Source: Candidatus Binatia bacterium | GTDB taxonomy: Bacteria > Desulfobacterota > Binatia > UBA1149 > CAITLU01 | Length of the DNA: 64,000 nucleotides | Assembly: GCA_036493895.1 (NCBI GenBank) | Contig: DASXOZ010000048.1 | Location: 62,001 to 126,000 of the forward strand | Direction of reading: 5' to 3' | Shown here: positions 62,085 through 64,000 of the stretch, piece by piece | How the letters are laid out: the number at the start of each line of letters is the position of its first letter | How positions within the stretch are numbered: the first letter of the stretch is position 1 | Notes under the pieces: generated by a model | Database searches by the model: none | What the model was told of the DNA's origin: nothing | The model's input: only the letters and a program-made list of their open reading frames with translations | Position numbers and translations under genes: made by a program

Positions 62085-62135
62085 ATGACAAGCGTAACTG
62101 CAAGCGAAGCCCGAAAGCGCCTCTATTCCCTGCTC
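62085..62135 (+). pseudogene. 5' remnant of a YefM-type antitoxin gene
   Basis: The 17 codons from the ATG at 62085 encode MTSVTASEARKRLYSLL, which matches the conserved first 17 residues of YefM antitoxins, and a GGAGG box lies 7 bases upstream. After codon 17 the homology ends abruptly and the frame continues in unrelated sequence. No YoeB toxin follows. This is a truncated gene start joined to other DNA. Confidence 0.75.
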
Positions 62136-62142
62136 GGTCCTG

Positions 62143-63282
62143 ATGCTCGCCTCGACCCTGTCGGCGTGGAAGTCGATCGACGAGCGATCCTGGGCGTGGG
62201 CCGGGCTTTCGCTGGTGACCGGCGTGGCCGCCGTGCAGTTCAAGCTGCCCGCGGTCGCCGCCGCGGCGCTCCCGGTCGTGATGCTCGCGACCTGCCGTGA
62301 CGGCTGGGCGAGCCGTGCCGCGTATGCAGCCGCCTGCGCGGCCGGACCCGTGATGAGCTACCGCGGGCTGATGATGAGCCCGCTCGGCACGAACCTGCGC
62401 GTCAACAACGCCGACGTGCAGCGCACGCCTTCGTTCGATCTCGTGCGCGACAACCTTGCGACGCTTGCCGACTCGATCCTTTCGTACATGCCCGGCGGGC
62501 TCTGGCTGCTGGCGATCGCGGGAGGAGTGCTGCTCGTGCGCGCGCGGCCGCGGACGGCGCTCGTGCTGCTGGCCGCAATCGGCATCTGGAGCTTGCCGTG
62601 GATCCTGATCCGCCGCTTCACGCCGTCGCGGTGGTACACGCCGACGATTCCGTTCGTCTGTGTGCTCGCCGCGTTCGCGTTGATCGCGATCCCGACGCTG
62701 CTGCGCGAGCGCAACGAAGAAGCGGGAGTCGCGGCGGCAACGGTCTCTGCCATGCTCGTTGCGTATTCGCTGTTCTGCGCAGGCTGGCTCGCGGTCGCAC
62801 AATCGACGGCAACGCTGAGCAAGCAGGGGGTTTCGATCACCGGCGGGGACTACCTGCAGGAGCCCGAGACGTTTCCGCGGCAGGTCGAGCACAAATCCTG
62901 GCAGACCGACCGGCCTGTCGAGACGATCAACTCCGCCGTCGGTGCGATCAACATGGCCAACGAGCTGGCGATCCTCGAAGAGACCGGCCTTTCGCCCGAT
63001 CCCGACGTCGTGGTGCTGTGTTTCTACCTCAACGACTTCCAGGCGAGCTTCGGCTTCAAGGTCGGACGACTTCCGTCGTGGTTGCACGGGAGCTCGCTCG
63101 CGTGGCTGGTCCTCCGGTCGCTCGACGTTGCGCACGTCGAGCTCGAGACGAGAAGCGGCCTGCACTCCTCGTCGGTCTCGTCGCTGCGCACCGAGCTCGA
63201 CGAGCAGCTCCATCCCGCGCCGGGCGATCCGCTGAAGGACCGCCGCGCGTTCTACGATGCCAGCGCCGCCGCCGGCGGCTGA
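62143..63282 (+). pseudogene. chimeric remnant: membrane glycosyltransferase-like fragment joined to SGNH-hydrolase fragment
   Basis: A single open frame of up to 379 codons combines two unrelated parts. Residues 1-225 are hydrophobic with about six helices and resemble the middle of a GT-C/ArnT-like membrane protein without its N-terminal catalytic loop. Residues from about 230 (GDYLQEPETFPRQVE, then ETINSAVGAINMANELAILEETG and DPDVVVLCFYLNDF) match the interior of SGNH acyl-hydrolases, but the nucleophile motif GDS is GDY with a deletion after it and the C-terminal DxxH motif is missing. The frame ends early in AAAGG. I read it as fused gene debris, or an assembly join. Confidence 0.65.
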
Positions 63283-63419
63283 TTCACTGGCCGGATTTCG
63301 CTGCCGGAACTGAATCCCCGCCCTCGTGGGCCGTCCCTTTCGGGTACGGGCTGGTGAAGAAACCGGGATGCCACCGCCCAAAGTGCGTGGTACAGTCACC
63401 CGCTCGAGGAGGATCGTGG

Positions 63420-64000
63420 ATGTTCCGTTTCGCAGTATTACTGTCGATTGCCTGGCTGCTGCCGGCCCCCCACCTTGCGGTGGCGGCGCCGGACAAGTCG
63501 TGCGTGTTCACGGTTTCGATGACTTCGGGAACGGACGTCAACAACCTCGACTTCGTCGTCAATTACGCCAACTCGGACTCCATCATCGAAGGGACGACGA
63601 CGCGTCCGCTGTGCGTCAACGCGCTCAACGGTCGCGCCTTTGCTGCCTTCCACGACGACGAGGCGGGTCACCTGTCGGTCGCGACGATCCGCCTGACGCA
63701 TTTCTCGGCTCCGGTGGATCTCGCCGCATGTGAGATCCTGTATGACTCGAGTGCGCCGGACCCCGGCCTGTTCTCGGTGCAGGTGAGCAACGCGGGCCGC
63801 GACGGCGACGACAACAACGTCGATCCGACCCCGACCGTGGTGGTTACCCGGGTCGATTGTCCCGGCACGCTTCCGACCCCCACGACCACGACGACTACCG
63901 AAGAGCCGACCACCACCACGACGACGCTTCCGTCCAGCGGTGGCCGCTGCGGGTTCCCCAACAGCGGCGGCACCACCCCGACGGCAAGCGATGCGCTGTT
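63420..64000 (+). CDS. secreted protein with cohesin-like domain and start of a dockerin-like segment, 3'-truncated
   Basis: An ATG at 63420 with GAGGAGG 9 bases upstream opens a frame that runs off the window (193 complete codons). A signal peptide (residues 1-23, LLPAPHLAVAA) is followed by a beta-rich domain of about 110 residues (CVFTVSMTSGTDVNNLDFVVNYAN...LSVATIRLTHFS...FSVQVSNAG), whose order resembles cohesin-type modules. A Thr/Pro linker (about 150-172) leads to CGFPNSGG and TPTASDAL, the usual beginning of a dockerin-like calcium repeat as in the gene at 48319. The cohesin assignment is tentative. The 3' end is outside the window. Confidence 0.7.
   Translation, partial: MFRFAVLLSIAWLLPAPHLAVAAPDKSCVFTVSMTSGTDVNNLDFVVNYANSDSIIEGTTTRPLCVNALNGRAFAAFHDDEAGHLSVATIRLTHFSAPVDLAACEILYDSSAPDPGLFSVQVSNAGRDGDDNNVDPTPTVVVTRVDCPGTLPTPTTTTTTEEPTTTTTTLPSSGGRCGFPNSGGTTPTASDAL

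Overview
The window is high-GC bacterial DNA (roughly two thirds G+C by eye) with short gaps, many GTG starts and many 4-bp stop/start overlaps. No 16S rRNA gene is present, so taxonomy is inference. The mix points to an uncultured Gram-negative lineage of the former deltaproteobacterial type, and Candidatus Binatota is my best guess. The pointers are acyl-CoA dehydrogenase pairs, several short-chain dehydrogenases, an LLM flavin monooxygenase, a TauD-type dioxygenase, a PQQ alcohol dehydrogenase, glutathione-dependent formaldehyde dehydrogenase, and large secreted Cys-rich proteins with dockerin-like tails. A TonB-dependent receptor, an outer-membrane barrel and a Do-type protease show an outer membrane.

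Layout. 1-5.3 kb: RibD-like protein, lipoprotein, HIT protein, HAD phosphatase, SDR, TauD-type dioxygenase. 5.7-8.9 kb: a 1082-residue secreted Cys-rich protein closed by two hairpins. 9.1-13.1 kb: SDR plus quinone oxidoreductase (overlapping), LLM oxidoreductase, another SDR. 13.4-17 kb: typA, rmuC and a GDT1-type cation transporter. 17.1-22.8 kb: periplasmic quinohemoprotein alcohol dehydrogenase followed by a TonB-dependent receptor, overlapped at its end by a convergent PAS sensor kinase that lacks the phospho-acceptor histidine. 23.2-28.8 kb: small secreted proteins, DUF2804, a periplasmic methyltransferase-like protein, RarD, an outer-membrane barrel. 28.9-38.8 kb: SMUG-type glycosylase, then a plus-strand run of two acyl-CoA dehydrogenases, a large membrane protein, formaldehyde dehydrogenase and a beta-propeller/di-heme cytochrome fusion. 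38.9-46.4 kb: TetR regulator, CDP-alcohol phosphatidyltransferase, a Phd/VapC-type toxin-antitoxin pair, Do-like protease, thiolase-like protein, lysA. 46.6-54.9 kb: accessory-looking DNA with an orphan IS3-type OrfA, a glutaredoxin with a repeat-encoded N-terminus, secreted beta-helix and dockerin-like proteins, tadA, tRNA-Ser(CGA), an isoprenylcysteine-methyltransferase-like protein and another Cys-rich secreted protein. 54.9-61.8 kb: a three-gene minus-strand operon of transglutaminase/DUF2126, circularly permuted ATP-grasp/alpha-E, and a second transglutaminase. 62-63.3 kb: remnants of at least three unrelated genes. 63.4 kb to the end: a truncated secreted protein that enters a dockerin-like segment at the edge.

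Themes. The PQQ dehydrogenase, formaldehyde dehydrogenase and propeller/cytochrome fusion suggest alcohol or C1 oxidation, and the SDR, MDR, LLM and acyl-CoA dehydrogenase genes suggest lipid or xenobiotic degradation. Four large secreted proteins, two of them with dockerin-like segments, suggest a calcium-dependent cell-surface assembly. The ATP-grasp/alpha-E/transglutaminase operon is a widespread but poorly characterised predicted peptide-ligation system. Short tandem duplications at or just beyond gene ends recur at several places.
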